A stretch of 19,000 nucleotides of DNA from DAORDI01 sp035345895 (lineage in GTDB: Bacteria > Spirochaetota > Leptospiria > Leptospirales > Leptospiraceae): NCBI GenBank assembly GCA_035345895.1, contig DAORDI010000085.1:1-19000 (forward strand), in the 5' to 3' direction. Shown here piece after piece: positions 1 through 7,063 of the stretch. Position 1 is the stretch's first letter, and each line of letters opens with the position of its first letter. The notes under the pieces were generated by a model, which did no database searches, was not told the DNA's origin, and worked only from the letters and a program-made list of their open reading frames with translations. Both the position numbers and the translations under genes were made by a program.

Positions 1-1
1 C

Positions 2-121
2 ACTCCTCCCCCGTATCAAACTGCACCAAGTGATCCAATAAAAGACTTGAAAAGGATAAGTGCTAAAACTATGTGTATAGGCAATCAGCAATTCAGTCTT
101 TTCAGGGGAATTAAATTTTGA
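2..121 (+). CDS. Possible 3' end of an upstream gene (partial)
   Basis: One frame stays open from the window edge to a TGA at 119-121 that overlaps the TTG start of lspA (TTGA), an arrangement typical of tightly packed operons. The visible tail is about 39 residues, begins proline-rich (TPPPYQTAPSDP) and ends in RGIKF. I recognise no family. An open run of this length can occur by chance, and another frame ends at a TAA at 39-41 (tail LHQVIQ), so the upstream gene may instead finish there. The overlap is the only positive argument. Confidence 0.22.
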   Translation, partial: TPPPYQTAPSDPIKDLKRISAKTMCIGNQQFSLFRGIKF

Positions 122-699
122 AGTTTTTTGAAAAACGCTTTTTAGAAGTATTTACACCGATGTTTATGGCCGTGATCGTTCTGGGTGTGGCGATTGATCT
201 GCTCACAAAGTATCTGATTATTCAGAATTTCGCTTATCAGGAACCAGTCTGTTATATAGGTGATTTTTTCTGCATTACTCTGACTTTCAACACAGGCTTC
301 GTTTTTGGAATTGCTCCGGAAAGCGGCTATATCTCCTTAGTGACGACTGGACTTGCCATCTTTTTCCTGATTTTTTACAGATGGAAAAACTTTGATCTGG
401 GAAATGCCTGGGGCTGGAATCTGGTCATGATCGGCGCATTCGGGAACTTCATAGACAAGTTTTTTATCAAAATGCCTAAACCGCTGGCTCACGGAGTCAA
501 GTTCGGATTCAAGGCAATCGAACATGGACATCATACAGGAGTAGTCGATTTCATCGATTTTGACTGGCCCGATTTTCTTCTCTTTCAAAGATGGCCCGCA
601 TTCAATTTTGCAGATTCCTGTGTTTCTGTCGGAATTGTCATTCTGATCATCTCAATGCATCTTCAGGAAAAAAGACTGAAACAGGCCAATCAGGACTGA
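118..699 (+). CDS. lspA: Lipoprotein signal peptidase (signal peptidase II)
   Basis: Inner-membrane aspartyl protease that removes the signal peptide of prolipoproteins after the lipobox Cys has been diacylglycerated by Lgt. Visible landmarks are the N-terminal AIDLLTK with the conserved Asp27, the FNTG segment near residue 57, the catalytic motif GNFID (Asp113) and the second catalytic motif FNFAD (Asp166), with four hydrophobic segments. At 193 aa it is longer than the usual 160-170. The extra length lies between the two catalytic Asp, in a His-rich stretch (HGVKFGFKAIEHGHHTG, about 125-141). The start is TTG at 118, supported by AGGGGAA at 104-110, 7 nt upstream. The next gene begins 6 nt after the stop. 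It probably matures the many lipoproteins in this window, but it is a housekeeping gene and the proximity may be chance. Confidence 0.97.
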   Translation: MKFFEKRFLEVFTPMFMAVIVLGVAIDLLTKYLIIQNFAYQEPVCYIGDFFCITLTFNTGFVFGIAPESGYISLVTTGLAIFFLIFYRWKNFDLGNAWGWNLVMIGAFGNFIDKFFIKMPKPLAHGVKFGFKAIEHGHHTGVVDFIDFDWPDFLLFQRWPAFNFADSCVSVGIVILIISMHLQEKRLKQANQD

Positions 700-705
700 T
701 TGAAA

Positions 706-1920
706 ATGTCCAGAACCGTTGTAAATTATCCTAAAGGGGCCCATATTGTAATGGAGGGCTCGGAGAATCCCGGATTTATTTACATACTGAAATCTGGAGA
801 AATACTGATTGAATCCAAAATTCAGTTCATCCACAAAAAACTGAACAGGTATTATCCCGGCGACTGCTTCGGCTTTGTATCCGGGATAATGAAAAAAAAG
901 CACCAGTACAATCTCGTTGCACTTAATGAATGCGAAGTCATTCGCCTCACAATAGATTCTTTTGTTGAATTTATGGTGAACAATAAAGACACTTTCCTGC
1001 ATTTTTTATCCTCCAATTCAGAACGTCTCAGAATATTTCTGAATAATATAGATCAGTCGCGTGAATACGGTTACGAGGAGATCCCTCCGGAAGAACTGAT
1101 CCATGATGCACGCCTTTATAAACGGCTTGGCAGAAAGGACCTTTCCTGCTATGCTTTGGCCAGGTATCTGGAAAAGAATTTTGAGCAGCCGAAAAATCCA
1201 GTAAAAATGGAAGAAGCCAAGGATATGCTCAATGCAATGGACAAGAATTATAAATTTCCAGTCGTGGAGCAGTTCGCAGACGAGTCAGGCTTAATTTATC
1301 ATCAGGGTTCCATCATTTTTGTTGAAAATGAACCCCCTGACTATTTTTATCTGATCAAAAGCGGTCGAGTGGGAATTCACAAGCTTGTGGATGAAAAACT
1401 GATCTGTCTGGAAGTCATTGGAAAAGGTGAAATATTCGGTGAAATGGGAATATTGAACAGCAAGGGACGTGTCGCTTCTGCAATTGCCTTTGAAGACTGC
1501 GTATTGCAGAGTTATGACAGAAGAGACATATTTGAAATCAGGGATGCTGAAATTCTGGATAAGATTTTCAGAATGATTGCAAAAAGAATGTGGCTGGCCA
1601 GCAACAGGTTTTATCTCAGACAGATTGCCGATATAGACATTCAGATGTACCTGCTCCTTCAAATTCTTGTAGAAGAACGTCTTCTGAAGCCTAAAAAGGA
1701 TGATACCGCAGAAGTGGATATTCCTCTTTCAATTTATGATCTGGGAAAAATGATAGGCAAGGATGAAACAGACATCAAAAAGATGAACGAACTGAACCTG
1801 GACAGAAATATAAAAATCCAGCCGAATAAAATTACTGTCCTTGACAAAAATAAATTTTTAGAAAAAGCTGAAATACTTCAAAAAAAACATGCTCGCCAAA
1901 TGAAAGAGGTTATTATCTGA
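706..1920 (+). CDS. Protein with two cyclic-nucleotide-binding domains and a Crp-like C-terminus
   Basis: Probable cytoplasmic sensor or transcription regulator. Numbering here is from an upstream in-frame TTG at 700; the preferred start is ATG at 706, two codons later, which has AGGA at 692-695 at a suitable 10 nt. The first CNMP-like domain (about 8-115) has the barrel pattern KGAHIVMEG...IYILKSGEI. A helical linker (about 130-185) follows. The second CNMP domain (about 198-310) carries a recognisable phosphate-binding cassette, FGEMGILNSKGRVASAIA at 246-263, with the Glu248 and Arg257 expected for cyclic-nucleotide binding. The first domain lacks a clear cassette and may not bind a nucleotide. 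The tail (about 310-395) resembles a degenerate Crp winged helix (LSIYDLGKMIG...IKIQPNKITVLD). The family usually has one CNMP domain in about 220 aa, so 404 aa is a duplicated form. The stop is 1 nt before the next ATG, so the two are probably translationally coupled. Confidence 0.9.
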   Translation: MSRTVVNYPKGAHIVMEGSENPGFIYILKSGEILIESKIQFIHKKLNRYYPGDCFGFVSGIMKKKHQYNLVALNECEVIRLTIDSFVEFMVNNKDTFLHFLSSNSERLRIFLNNIDQSREYGYEEIPPEELIHDARLYKRLGRKDLSCYALARYLEKNFEQPKNPVKMEEAKDMLNAMDKNYKFPVVEQFADESGLIYHQGSIIFVENEPPDYFYLIKSGRVGIHKLVDEKLICLEVIGKGEIFGEMGILNSKGRVASAIAFEDCVLQSYDRRDIFEIRDAEILDKIFRMIAKRMWLASNRFYLRQIADIDIQMYLLLQILVEERLLKPKKDDTAEVDIPLSIYDLGKMIGKDETDIKKMNELNLDRNIKIQPNKITVLDKNKFLEKAEILQKKHARQMKEVII

Positions 1921-1921
1921 T

Positions 1922-2674
1922 ATGCACCAAGTGCTGCTGGTTGACTCAAACTATAAAGATCTCGAGCAGGTAGAGTATTATCTTCGGGGCATTCGACTGA
2001 AAATAGTAAGCACGAGTAATGTAAAAAAAATTATGGAATTTGCCAGATCCGCTCCTCCCGATCTTATGATTATAGGGCTTGAGCCGACTGATTCCGAAAT
2101 GCTCGATAAAATCAAACTCCTGCGTTTTGATTCCATCACAAGACACTCTCTCATTCTTGCCATATTTAAAACTGAGGATAAAAAACAGTTAAATAAATTT
2201 CATACAGAAAATGTTCATGCAGTAATGATTCATCCAGTCTTTAAGCTCGAACTCCGTGAAATGGTGGATAAGCTTTTAAGCACTGCTCAGGAAAAAAGGA
2301 CAAAACATGAGCAGGAAACAAAAGACTACATTATGATCGACAGGAGTCAGGAAGGCCAGACTCATATCATTCTGGAAGGAGGACTCAGAAGAAATGTCGG
2401 TCCTCAGCTCAGAACTTTCTTTACTAAAGAATTCATCGATGAGGCAAAGAAAACAGTAGTCTGTCTGGATCTCCGTCTGATTCACGATCTCCTTGCAGCA
2501 GAACTGGAAATCGTGGAAAAGATTGCTCTCGTTTTTGGAAACAAACGAATCAATGTGGTTGCAGGAAAGCACCTGGGACTGATTCTTTCACATACAGAAC
2601 TAGGCGAAAAAGTCAATCTGTTTATGTCGATGGAAGAATACGAACATATCAGAAAGAGCAATCTTCTGGACTGA
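1922..2674 (+). CDS. Pseudo-receiver domain fused to a STAS-like domain
   Basis: The N-terminal 120 residues follow the response-regulator receiver pattern (VLLVDSN at 4-10, PPDLMIIGLEP at 45-55, LILAIFK, VMIHPVF). The key residues are changed: the phospho-acceptor position is Gly52, the conserved Thr is Ala80, and the Lys of the Lys-Pro pair is His104. Asp8 remains. It therefore probably cannot be phosphorylated in the usual way. After a charged linker (120-140), residues about 147-240 look like a STAS (anti-sigma antagonist) fold: HIILEGGLRRNVGPQLRTFF, then VVCLDLRLIHDLLAAELEIV, then a strand-helix-strand ending FMSMEEY. The Ser/Thr normally phosphorylated in SpoIIAA-type proteins is not evident. 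The likely role is a protein-protein signalling adaptor, perhaps with the adjacent CNMP protein. AGAGG at 1905-1909 is the Shine-Dalgarno. The STAS call is less sure than the receiver call. Confidence 0.78.
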   Translation: MHQVLLVDSNYKDLEQVEYYLRGIRLKIVSTSNVKKIMEFARSAPPDLMIIGLEPTDSEMLDKIKLLRFDSITRHSLILAIFKTEDKKQLNKFHTENVHAVMIHPVFKLELREMVDKLLSTAQEKRTKHEQETKDYIMIDRSQEGQTHIILEGGLRRNVGPQLRTFFTKEFIDEAKKTVVCLDLRLIHDLLAAELEIVEKIALVFGNKRINVVAGKHLGLILSHTELGEKVNLFMSMEEYEHIRKSNLLD

Positions 2675-2701
2675 CAGAATTTGACTAGGTGGATAGAAAA
2701 T

Positions 2702-2992
2702 ATGAATAAAATCCTTCTGAATATCGGAATATATTTCGGTTATGTAATCATCTGCAGCCTGATTTTTTTTGGACTGAGCAAGGCCAATGATGGAGGTTTT
2801 GCAGTTTACCCAATGATTGCATCTGCTTTTTTCCTTGGGCTTCATCTTTTGGGAACACTTGCTCTGAGCATTTCAAAATTTCAGGACAAAGCTTTGTTCA
2901 AAGAATATATAATATCATTTCTGCTGCTGCTTCTGATAGGACTTCCTGGATGTTTCTTTAATTTCCTGCTTCTGATCAGTCCTGTCAACTGA
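2702..2992 (+). CDS. Small integral membrane protein, unknown function
   Basis: A 96-residue protein with three or four hydrophobic segments (about 5-25, 38-58, 70-90) and short polar turns (SKANDGG, SKFQDKALFKEY). I recognise no family. ATG at 2702 is preferred over an in-frame TTG at 2681 because AGGTGG at 2687-2692 lies 9 nt before it. It follows the receiver-STAS gene by 27 nt and is probably the last gene of the lspA operon, since a promoter-like sequence follows. It might be a membrane partner of the two regulatory proteins upstream, but nothing in the sequence shows this. Confidence 0.75.
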   Translation: MNKILLNIGIYFGYVIICSLIFFGLSKANDGGFAVYPMIASAFFLGLHLLGTLALSISKFQDKALFKEYIISFLLLLLIGLPGCFFNFLLLISPVN

Positions 2993-3013
2993 GTTCAGAC
3001 TTGAAATAAAATC

Positions 3014-3041
3014 TTGACTTTCTGCAGTTTGCGGGAATAAT
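3014..3041 (+). promoter_or_regulatory. Predicted sigma-70-type promoter for the propeller lipoprotein gene
   Basis: TTGACT (3014-3019) and AATAAT (3036-3041) are separated by 16 nt, each matching the consensus at five of six positions. They lie in the only sizeable gap (115 nt) of the + strand block, about 67 nt before the next ATG. Spirochaete housekeeping promoters generally resemble this consensus. Short AT-rich motifs occur by chance. Confidence 0.4.
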
Positions 3042-3107
3042 AATCATACCGGTTCTTTAAAGGATTTCTCAGATCCCGGAAGAATTTTTGACAGGCAAGG
3101 CAGTAAA

Positions 3108-4130
3108 ATGAAAAAACATCTTATTTATACCAATCATATACTGAAAATACTCCTTCTTACAAGTCTTGTCTTCTGCAGCAGAGGAAAAAAGGACAATAAA
3201 GGAATATTTCTTTTTCTGCTTTCTGAACAGAACAGGCTTTCAAAAATTTACTGGGATATGCAGTCGTCCGGTGTCAGTTCAGATCTCCAATCCATTATTT
3301 TCCAGTCAGGCAAATATTATTGTGCAGGAAAAAATGGGACCCTGCTGATTTCCTCTGACGGAAAATCCTGGAACAGACAGAATCTGGATACGGACATCAG
3401 CATTAATAAAATTGCTTATCTTGGCGGTCAGTTTTTTGTGTTAGGCGAGAATGGTTTGATAATGATTTCCGCAGACGGACAGAACTGGAAAAATTTCAGC
3501 CTGATTACAAAACACAGTCTGAAATCCATCGCAACGGACGGAAGCACATTTATTCTAGGAGGCTTGAACCCTTTGGGCAAATCAGTGGTTTTGGCAAGCA
3601 GGACTCCTGAAACCAGAACATCCTGGGTTGAATCCTCGTCAGTCAGTTATTCCAGCAGCATTGACATAGCATTTTTCCTTAACGGAAAAATCTCAATGTG
3701 GGGAAGCACTGGAGTTTATACCTACTGTACTTCCGACTGCAGTACAAGTTCAGGCTGGCCCGGTTTTTTCCGCGATCTGACTCAAATGAACAATAACGTA
3801 ATATTTGATCATTATGTACGATATAATAATACAGTATATCTTGCATCGGCAAATTCCGGGAAAATTTATTCCACTGCGAACTTTACAGACATTAAGGAGG
3901 TTTCCGGTTTTCCTGCTGAAGGACGGTATCTCTTTGCAGAAACTGACCGATTCTCCTATTTAGGCTCATCGCTTTATTATTCCAATGACCTGAAAACCTG
4001 GAAAGAAAATAAAAAGGCAGTCAGTATGAATTTTAATCCATCAGTTTATATTGTGAATGATAATAAGGTATTAGGCATCGGATCAGAAGGAAAAATCGGA
4101 ATTCTGGAAACGTCTGCCGCATTCCCCTGA
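3108..4130 (+). CDS. Predicted lipoprotein with Asp-box (BNR-like) beta-propeller repeats
   Basis: Residues 1-22 form a signal peptide (basic start, hydrophobic ILKILLLTSLVF) ending at Cys23. The preceding LVF is a relaxed lipobox with an unusual Phe at -1, so lipidation is likely but not certain. The mature part shows repeats of about 40 residues with the Asp-box pattern S-x-D-x(2)-x-x-W: SSDGKSW (82-88), SADGQNW (121-127), a weaker SRTPETRTSW (164-173) and SNDLKTW (292-298). Alternating strands (GKYYCAGKNGTLLIS, GQFFVLGENGLIMIS) are what one expects of propeller blades. Asp boxes are structural, so they do not show an enzyme activity. A CTSDC pair at 207-211 could form a disulfide. It has its own promoter-like sequence and ends 3 nt from the convergent solute-binding gene. 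Ycf48-like assembly factors and sialidase-fold proteins share the repeat, and I cannot choose among functions. Confidence 0.82.
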   Translation: MKKHLIYTNHILKILLLTSLVFCSRGKKDNKGIFLFLLSEQNRLSKIYWDMQSSGVSSDLQSIIFQSGKYYCAGKNGTLLISSDGKSWNRQNLDTDISINKIAYLGGQFFVLGENGLIMISADGQNWKNFSLITKHSLKSIATDGSTFILGGLNPLGKSVVLASRTPETRTSWVESSSVSYSSSIDIAFFLNGKISMWGSTGVYTYCTSDCSTSSGWPGFFRDLTQMNNNVIFDHYVRYNNTVYLASANSGKIYSTANFTDIKEVSGFPAEGRYLFAETDRFSYLGSSLYYSNDLKTWKENKKAVSMNFNPSVYIVNDNKVLGIGSEGKIGILETSAAFP

Positions 4131-4133
4131 GAA

Positions 4134-5393
4134 TCAAGGCAGGAACTCAAACATTCCCAGCTTCAGGAAAAGAAAATCTGTCTGCCACCGCTCAAAGGAG
4201 ACGCAGGGATTGAAGGAATCACACCGCTCCAGTGACTGCCAGAATGTAATTTTATCATAATGAAAAAATCCATTTTCAGTGCATATCTGAGAATTGATCA
4301 GACTGTTTTTCTGAAAACAGGCATCCGGCACGACAGGAACAGAACCCGTCCAAGCAGCCATATCACCCTGAACCTTGGCATTCAGGGAATGATTCAGATA
4401 TTTATATGCGCAGTTAATATTTTTCGCCTTCTCCGGCATTAAAATTGCATCTGCCCATCCAGTAACTCCTTCCCTTGGTATTGTTTTATTGTAATTCAGC
4501 ATACCTTCCTTTCTGAGAATATGGTATTGGTACGGCCAGGAAGGAGCTGCTATAAAAGTTCCGCTGCGAAACCCTTTAATCTGTTCAACAGCATCAGTCC
4601 AGTAACTGTTCAAAAGATTATGCTGCTTTTTTAGAAGATCAATGACAGCCTTATACTGAACCTCATTCAGATTCATAATATTCTGTATCTTCAATTCAGG
4701 TCTTTTATATTTTAAATACAGAGCAGCATCCGCAATGTACACAGGATTTCCATACGCTTGAATTCTTTTTGCAGAACTGCGCCCATCTGAAAGTTTCCCT
4801 TCCTCAAACATAAGTTCCCAGGAATCAGGCTCAACGGAAAAATAGTTTTTATTGAATAAAAGATAGTTCGCAGACCAGCCTATAGGAACCCCATAACTTT
4901 TATCCAGAATCTTGAACCAGGACGAATTCCTGACTCTGCTGTCCACATTAGCCCAATTCGGGAGCAGATCCAGATTTAACTCCCGCAGTTTTTCATCTCT
5001 GGCATATTTCAGTACCAGTTCACTTGAAAGAATTACCAGATCTGCGGTTCCATCCTGAAGAACTCTTGAAATATCATGCTCATTTTTGAAAATGATGTTC
5101 TCCACCTTGCAGTGGTTATTCTTTTCAAATTCCGAAACCCAGTCATATTTACTGTCATTCTCTCCCTTTTCCACATAACCCGGCCAGCCTGCGATGATTA
5201 CTTTTCCCTCGTCTTTCCCCAAGGTCTGCAGTCTGCCTGATCTTTTTTCGGTACATACCGAAAAAGCAAGAATCACTGATAATAAAAATCCAGTATATCC
5301 TGCAAATGTTTCATAAATTTTTTCTTCCTGACTGTATTCTTCGTATCCGGAAGCGGATGAAAAGAATTCTGTTATACACTTTCTATTTATCAT
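4134..5393 (-). CDS. Extracellular solute-binding protein, PotD/SBP family 1-like
   Basis: Resembles periplasmic polyamine- or ferric-type binding proteins of ABC importers. Near residue 64 it has VIIAGWPGYVEKG, then YDWVSEFEKNNHCKVENI (83-100), then GTADLVILSSE (115-125) and the hinge GVPIGWSANYLLFN (168-181). Later come SGTFIAAPSWPYQYHIL (277-293) and PREGVTGWADAILMP (306-320). Start at ATG 5393 is well supported by AGGAG 6 nt upstream. The N-terminus is odd: about 30 polar, net-acidic residues precede the hydrophobic stretch GFLLSVILAFSVC, where Cys47 is the plausible lipidation site. Signal peptides normally start basic, so this may act as a membrane anchor or the annotated start may be wrong. 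No permease or ATPase gene lies in the window, so it is an orphan binding protein. It follows the FadL gene by 114 nt on the same strand and may be its last operon partner. Confidence 0.88.
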   Translation of the reverse strand: MINRKCITEFFSSASGYEEYSQEEKIYETFAGYTGFLLSVILAFSVCTEKRSGRLQTLGKDEGKVIIAGWPGYVEKGENDSKYDWVSEFEKNNHCKVENIIFKNEHDISRVLQDGTADLVILSSELVLKYARDEKLRELNLDLLPNWANVDSRVRNSSWFKILDKSYGVPIGWSANYLLFNKNYFSVEPDSWELMFEEGKLSDGRSSAKRIQAYGNPVYIADAALYLKYKRPELKIQNIMNLNEVQYKAVIDLLKKQHNLLNSYWTDAVEQIKGFRSGTFIAAPSWPYQYHILRKEGMLNYNKTIPREGVTGWADAILMPEKAKNINCAYKYLNHSLNAKVQGDMAAWTGSVPVVPDACFQKNSLINSQICTENGFFHYDKITFWQSLERCDSFNPCVSFERWQTDFLFLKLGMFEFLP

Positions 5394-5507
5394 TAAAATC
5401 TCCTGAATTATAAGTAATTTTTAAATATATCCATTCTGCTCAGTTGTTTTTAAAAACTCAGAAAACTTGGAGCAGGTATTGCATTTTGAGATTCGACAAT
5501 ACTCAAT

Positions 5508-6602
5508 TCAAAAATATGCGGTAAGCGAAAAACCGAAATGGTGAATTCTTCCTTTAGCCGTATAGTTGGCACTGTCTGCTGAATGCATATATTTGTTCTG
5601 CACTTCAGACTTCAATGAATGATACTCATAAACCAAATCCAGTATGACAGGAGTATTGATGATTGAATCGGGATCAGGGAAAAATGCGTATGTCGCTCCT
5701 ATGCTTCCAATTCTCCTTTCAAAATCAATGATGTTTGCTTCTCCCGGCATCCGCCCTGCAGGATTCATTCTTTTTCCATAGCCTGCTCTGAAAAGAATAT
5801 TATCTCTGAAACTGTATTCAAAACCTACTCGCGGATTGGAAATATCACGAAAAAAAACAGGCTGCGAATATTCGTTTTTTACGGAAGACATTTTAAATGC
5901 ACTCCATAATTCCCTGTTTAAATCCGCTGTCACAAGGTATTTTTGCAGAAATCTGTATCCGATTCCATAGTTCCAGGTTCTGGGGGTAAAATGATCAAAC
6001 AATGCCAGTTTTACATCTAATTGAATTGCCAGTATCGCTGTCTGAGCCCTTGCATTTACCGGATCCACTGATGTCATAATCTCTCTTTTATAAGATATGC
6101 CCGTATAAAAATTTTTCCACTGCCCCATCAGCCCGAATGTAGGATTTACGAACGGTTTTATATCAACAATAACCTGCTGGTTCGGAACAGTCTGGTCAGG
6201 TGAAAGCTGCACATTTTTCAGAAGAGCTGATCCTCTCCCTTTTACAAGCGCAGTAAATCCGACTCCAGCATAAAGTCTGTCTTTCCACAGTTCTATGCCT
6301 GCACCGCCCATAATGGTAGGTCTTTCCAGAGAATGCCCATTCTGAAGGTATCTGGGAGATCCGGGATTTAAATCATTGATGGACAGAAGATTTCCTGTAG
6401 CTGGAAGAAGAATATTCAGACCGAAACGTGCATTTCTGTTCAGTTTGATGAAGTTATTCAAATCAATGCTCAGGCTCAGCCCTGCATAACTGTCTTTGAC
6501 TCTTTTTATATCCTCACTCTGTCCGCCGCTTGCTTTCAGTAAAGGCTGAGTCAGGCTGCCCATAATATGAATTTCATTCAAAAAGCCTTTTTTGACAGGC
6601 AC
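5508..6602 (-). CDS. FadL/OmpP1-type outer-membrane transporter, C-terminal part (frameshifted)
   Basis: This is the barrel part of an outer-membrane transporter of the FadL/TodX family, whose members pass long-chain fatty acids and other hydrophobic molecules. Amphipathic strands alternate throughout (for example RFGLNILLPATGNL, LYAGVGFTALVKG, NILFRAGYGKRM, GSIGATYAFFPD). It ends in SLTAYF, the C-terminal Phe being the usual signal for BAM insertion. The GTG at 6602 is only the first available start. The frame is open back to 6659, and the residues there (NEPASEKTGKGECIDVPVKK) read like continuous protein, so the true N-terminus is the neighbouring fragment in the other frame. Joined at the A run at 6646-6654, the product would be about 512 aa, a normal size for the family. 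It is the fourth gene of the minus-strand operon. Confidence 0.88.
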   Translation of the reverse strand: MPVKKGFLNEIHIMGSLTQPLLKASGGQSEDIKRVKDSYAGLSLSIDLNNFIKLNRNARFGLNILLPATGNLLSINDLNPGSPRYLQNGHSLERPTIMGGAGIELWKDRLYAGVGFTALVKGRGSALLKNVQLSPDQTVPNQQVIVDIKPFVNPTFGLMGQWKNFYTGISYKREIMTSVDPVNARAQTAILAIQLDVKLALFDHFTPRTWNYGIGYRFLQKYLVTADLNRELWSAFKMSSVKNEYSQPVFFRDISNPRVGFEYSFRDNILFRAGYGKRMNPAGRMPGEANIIDFERRIGSIGATYAFFPDPDSIINTPVILDLVYEYHSLKSEVQNKYMHSADSANYTAKGRIHHFGFSLTAYF

Positions 6603-6604
6603 AT

Positions 6605-7045
6605 CTATGCATTCACCCTTTCCTGTTTTTTCAGATGCAGGCTCGTTTTTTTTTCGTCCTCAGTCTTTTTTCCCGGCGTCTTCTTTTTCAAAGACTCCTG
6701 AGTTGTAATAAAAGGCATAATCACTGCCGGTCCCTTGGATTTCTGCAGTTCAATATAATTCTGAACAAAGTTGTTTCTCCCAAGCCCTGCCGGATTGTAA
6801 AATACGGCAGAAGAATCGTTTACAACAGCAGTCACTGCATTGCCCATCCCCACGGCTCTTGAGTGTGCTCCGTAAATCTCGCCGTATGAAGTGGCGCTTA
6901 AGGACGGCTGCATAAAACATGCTATAATGATAATAGCATTTTCCTTACTGAAAAGAACAAGAACTGGAAAATCGGCAGTATTCGCTTTTCCGTATTTCCT
7001 GGATTTCAGGACAAGAATTCTCCGTATATATTTGATCGTTTTCAT
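6605..7045 (-). CDS. FadL/OmpP1-type outer-membrane transporter, N-terminal part (frameshifted)
   Basis: Carries the family's N-terminal signature: after a signal peptide, GAHSRAVGMGNAVTAVVND at 59-77 and VFYNPAGLGR at 81-90. In FadL this segment forms the plug of the barrel. The signal region is long: a basic n-region of about 35 residues precedes AIIIIACFMQPSLSA, with likely cleavage near residue 51. From about residue 119 the sequence is Lys-rich (KKKTPGKKTEDEKK). After the A9 run, 13 out-of-frame residues lead to a TAG at 6605-6607. Start ATG 7045 has AAGGA at 7053-7057, 7 nt upstream, and lies 18 nt after the stop of the preceding lipoprotein gene. A product of this fragment alone would be a plug without a barrel and presumably inactive. 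Confidence 0.85.
   Translation of the reverse strand: MKTIKYIRRILVLKSRKYGKANTADFPVLVLFSKENAIIIIACFMQPSLSATSYGEIYGAHSRAVGMGNAVTAVVNDSSAVFYNPAGLGRNNFVQNYIELQKSKGPAVIMPFITTQESLKKKTPGKKTEDEKKTSLHLKKQERVNA
6646..6654 (-). other. A9 homopolymer at the FadL frame change (slippage site)
   Basis: On the coding strand there are nine consecutive A (frame 0 GAA AAA AAA ACG). The upstream FadL frame and the downstream barrel frame are offset by -1. They share an open overlap only between 6659 (the downstream frame has a TGA at 6660-6662) and 6608 (the upstream frame ends at TAG 6605-6607). The A run sits in this 52-nt overlap. Adding one A would restore a single frame. Possible causes are a sequencing or assembly error, slipped-strand phase variation, transcriptional slippage, or -1 ribosomal slippage on A AAA AAA. 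Confidence 0.85.
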
Positions 7046-7063
7046 TGACTAATCCTTGCTGCT

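Noticed and set aside
22..31. TGCACCAAGT occurs at 22-31, at 1923-1932 and reversed at 18402-18411, suggesting a shared site
   Set aside because: Ten- and eleven-base matches are expected many times by chance in 19 kb. One copy lies in coding sequence (start of the receiver-STAS gene) and contexts differ.
4260..4442. A 60-codon + strand frame between the convergent genes
   Set aside because: Lies antisense within the solute-binding gene, whose motifs are continuous through this region.
5410..5416. TATAAT-like sequence just upstream of the solute-binding gene
   Set aside because: It abuts the Shine-Dalgarno, so a transcript starting from it would lack the ribosome-binding site. No suitable -35.
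5446..5457. Perfect 12-bp palindrome GTTTTTAAAAAC between the FadL and solute-binding genes
   Set aside because: Almost pure A/T, no loop and no T run after a GC stem, so it is not a credible terminator. It may be simple AT-rich spacer.
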